From: Pseudomonas flexibilis
GTDB lineage: Bacteria > Pseudomonadota > Gammaproteobacteria > Pseudomonadales > Pseudomonadaceae
Reading direction: 5' to 3'
Assembly: GCF_000802425.1 (NCBI RefSeq)
Contig: NZ_JRUD01000020.1
Span: 79,192 to 143,191, forward strand
Length of the DNA: 64,000 bases
In this document: positions 62,277 to 64,000 of the stretch, piece after piece
Layout of the letters: each line of letters begins with the position of its first letter
How positions within the stretch are numbered: position 1 is the stretch's first letter
Made by a program: the position numbers and the translations under genes
Notes under the pieces: generated by a model
Told to the model about the DNA's origin: nothing
The model's database searches: none
Seen by the model: the letters and a program-made list of their open reading frames with translations, nothing else

Positions 62277-62741
62277 ATGAACATCCTGTTCGTCTGCATG
62301 GGCAACATCTGCCGCTCGCCGACCGCCGAAGGCGTGTTTCGTCATCGGGTGCGCGCCGCCGGGCTGGCTGATCGGGTGCATATCGATTCCGCCGGCACCG
62401 GCGACTGGCATGTGGGCAAGAGTCCTGACCCACGTACCTGCCGGGCCGCCCTGCAGCGCGGCTATGACCTGAGCTCGCTGCGGGGCCGGCAGGTGACCGT
62501 CGAGGATTTCCAACGCTTCGACCTGATCCTGGCCATGGACCATGACAACCTGTTGCGCCTCAAGGATATCCAGCCGGACAGTGCGCGCGCCGAACTGGAT
62601 CTGCTGCTGCGTCGCTACGGCCTGGGCCGGGGCGTGGTGCCGGACCCCTACTACGGTGGCGCCGACGGCTTCGAGCAGGTGCTGGATCTGATCGAACAGG
62701 CCAGCGAGGCGCTGCTGGCCGAAATCAAGGGGCGCCTGTGA
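62277..62741 (+). CDS. Low-molecular-weight protein tyrosine phosphatase
   Basis: This 154-residue phosphatase has the P-loop CMGNICR at 7-13 (C-x5-R) and the acid loop PDPYYGG. In polysaccharide systems such enzymes oppose tyrosine kinases; here it sits between kdsB and murB as in P. aeruginosa, with no kinase in the window. It starts two bases after kdsB and overlaps murB by four. Confidence 0.94.
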   Translation: MNILFVCMGNICRSPTAEGVFRHRVRAAGLADRVHIDSAGTGDWHVGKSPDPRTCRAALQRGYDLSSLRGRQVTVEDFQRFDLILAMDHDNLLRLKDIQPDSARAELDLLLRRYGLGRGVVPDPYYGGADGFEQVLDLIEQASEALLAEIKGRL

Positions 62742-63757
62742 GCCTGACCATCATCGAAAACCCGTCCCTCAAGCCCTACAACAGCTTCGGTGTGGCTGCA
62801 CGTGCCGCGCATTTCGCCGAGGCGCGTGACGAAGCCGAGGTGCGCGAGGCGCTGGCGCTGGCTGCGCGCAACGGCTGGCCGCTGCGCCTGATCGGCGGCG
62901 GCAGCAACCTGCTGCTCACCGGCGACCAGGACGCCCTGGTGCTGCGCATGGCGCTGCTGGGCAAGCGGGTGATCGATGACGATGGCGAAACTGTGATCGT
63001 CGAGGCCGAGGCCGGAGAGCCCTGGCATCCCTTCGTGCTCTGGACGCTGGGGCAGGGCCTGGGCGGCCTGGAAAACCTCAGCCTGATCCCCGGCACCGTT
63101 GGCGCCGCGCCGATGCAGAACATCGGTGCCTACGGGGTGGAGATCAAGGATGTGTTTGCCGGCCTGACCGCGCTGGAGCGCCAGAGCGGCGAGCTGCGCG
63201 ATTTCTCGCTGGCGGACTGCGCCTTCGGCTATCGCGACAGCCTGTTCAAGCGCCAGGCCGGGCGTTGGCTGATCCTGCGTGTGCGTTTTCGCCTGAGCAG
63301 GCACGCCGAGCTGCGACTGGACTATGGTCCGTTGCGTCAGCAATTGGCTGCACAGGGCTGCGAGGCGCCCACGGCACGGGATGTCAGTCGCGCGGTCTGT
63401 GCGATCCGCAGCGAGAAACTGCCCGATCCGGCGGTGCTGGGCAATGCCGGCAGCTTCTTCAAGAATCCGCTGGTACCGGCCGACCACGCGGCTCGCTTGC
63501 GCGAGCAGTACCCCGGGCTGGTGGCGTATCCGGCCGGTGAGGGTAGGGTGAAGCTGGCCGCCGGCTGGCTGATCGAGCAGGCCGGTTGGAAGGGCTATCG
63601 GGATGGCGATGCCGGCGTGCACGACAAGCAAGCGCTGGTGCTGGTCAATCATGGCCGGGCGACTGGCGCCGAGCTGCTGGCCCTGGCGCGGCGCATCCAG
63701 GCGGACATTGCCGCGCGCTTCGGTGTCGAGCTGGAGATCGAGCCCAACGTCTGGTGA
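62738..63757 (+). CDS. murB: UDP-N-acetylenolpyruvoylglucosamine reductase
   Basis: This 339-residue FAD enzyme makes UDP-MurNAc for peptidoglycan. KPYNSFGV, LIGGGSNLLLT, GTVGAAPMQNIGAYG and NAGSFFKNPLV (with the proton-donating Ser) are conserved, and EPNVW ends the type I enzyme. ATGA overlap with the phosphatase gene. In P. aeruginosa rne follows; here an IS element begins within 70 bases. Confidence 0.98.
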   Translation: MSLTIIENPSLKPYNSFGVAARAAHFAEARDEAEVREALALAARNGWPLRLIGGGSNLLLTGDQDALVLRMALLGKRVIDDDGETVIVEAEAGEPWHPFVLWTLGQGLGGLENLSLIPGTVGAAPMQNIGAYGVEIKDVFAGLTALERQSGELRDFSLADCAFGYRDSLFKRQAGRWLILRVRFRLSRHAELRLDYGPLRQQLAAQGCEAPTARDVSRAVCAIRSEKLPDPAVLGNAGSFFKNPLVPADHAARLREQYPGLVAYPAGEGRVKLAAGWLIEQAGWKGYRDGDAGVHDKQALVLVNHGRATGAELLALARRIQADIAARFGVELEIEPNVW

Positions 63758-64000
63758 TGCTTGTCTGCGGGAGCAAGAGACCGGGGACGCTGTGTAGGAG
63801 ATTCTATGTTGCCCTGCAAGCGCTTTTAGGCAGTTCGAGGGATGTAATCCTCCCGCTTCTTCATCAGGGCAAAGGCGATCCTGGCCAGCTTGCGGGCCAG
63901 GATCACCAGCGCCTGGGTCTTCTTCAGGCCACGCGCCTGATACTGCTCGTACAACTGCTTCCAGTGGCCCTTGCGCGCGGCCGCCAGCGCGGCGTTGTGC
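63758..64000 (-). mobile_element. One end of an IS110-family insertion sequence
   Basis: The transposase 3' end is 68 bases from the murB stop. IS110-type elements often lack long terminal inverted repeats, and none is visible here, so the left boundary is undefined between about 63758 and 63826. Confidence 0.6.
63826..64000 (-). CDS. IS110-family transposase, C-terminal part (cut by window edge)
   Basis: Reading the - strand from the edge gives HNAALAAARKGHWKQLYEQY, then ARGLKKTQALVILARKLARIAFALMKKREDYIPRTA and a stop at 63826. The pattern of a catalytic-domain helix followed by KKTQALVILARKLARIAFAL is that of the C-terminal Transposase_20 (IS116/IS110/IS902) domain. Its N-terminal DEDD part lies beyond the window. 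There is no signal to say whether it is intact. Confidence 0.8.
   Translation of the reverse strand, partial: HNAALAAARKGHWKQLYEQYQARGLKKTQALVILARKLARIAFALMKKREDYIPRTA

Overview
The window is a chromosomal segment of a high-GC gamma-proteobacterium, almost certainly a Pseudomonas of the P. aeruginosa lineage. The evidence is a long run of gene order that I know from P. aeruginosa (slt, uup, uspA-like, fadBA, topA, lexA-sulA, psrA, nagZ, csiV-like, mfd, gap, nqrABCDEF-apbE-nqrM, sth, pilZ, lolCDE, comEC, exbBD, lpxK, kdsB, ptp, murB), the PsrA and LexA regulatory sites, and the typical Pseudomonas extragenic palindromes. It is not a copy of the PAO1 arrangement: the fdxA-mutS-pncC-recA-recX block is joined on one side to slt and on the other to a surface-glycan cluster, where rpoS would be expected.

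Region 1 (1-13290) is a surface polysaccharide cluster, all on the + strand. Its first 4.6 kb are visibly AT-rich (35% GC by hand count at 3001-3060, against 63% at 6961-7020) and encode the end of a CMP-nonulosonate (sialic-acid type) cytidylyltransferase, a HAD phosphatase, a protein with the sialylmotifs of GT29 sialyltransferases, a GT2 transferase and a Wzy-like polymerase. An epimerase gene straddles the GC change. A rhamnosyltransferase-like GT2, the dTDP-rhamnose genes rfbBACD, galU, an O-antigen-ligase-like membrane protein and a sugar-phosphate transferase that would start the lipid-linked glycan follow. Together they suggest a rhamnose-containing O-antigen or capsule that may carry sialic acid or a related nine-carbon sugar.

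Region 2 (13291-20313) holds a META-domain lipoprotein and a CxxC protein among palindromic repeats, then fdxA and mutS on the - strand, and pncC, recA (with a LexA box) and recX on the + strand.

Region 3 (20314-42764) carries slt and uup (divergent), a DUF6901-like gene, a universal stress protein, the fatty-acid oxidation operon fadBA, topA, two small conserved genes, the lexA-sulA operon with two LexA boxes, psrA, an L,D-transpeptidase, nagZ, a CsiV-like protein, mfd and a long-form gap. psrA and fadBA share an operator layout, which ties the fatty-acid regulator to its target within the window.

Region 4 (42765-51817) is the Na+-translocating NADH:quinone reductase operon with its two maturation genes (apbE, nqrM) and the soluble transhydrogenase sth. 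It is preceded by a leader with two hairpins.

Region 5 (51818-64000) contains a glycerophosphodiesterase, a small exported protein and a PilZ-like protein (- strand), then a + strand run for lipoprotein release (lolCDE), ComEC, an ExbB/ExbD pair, LpxK, a Trm112-like protein, KdsB, a tyrosine phosphatase and MurB. It ends in the 3' part of an IS110-family transposase on the - strand.
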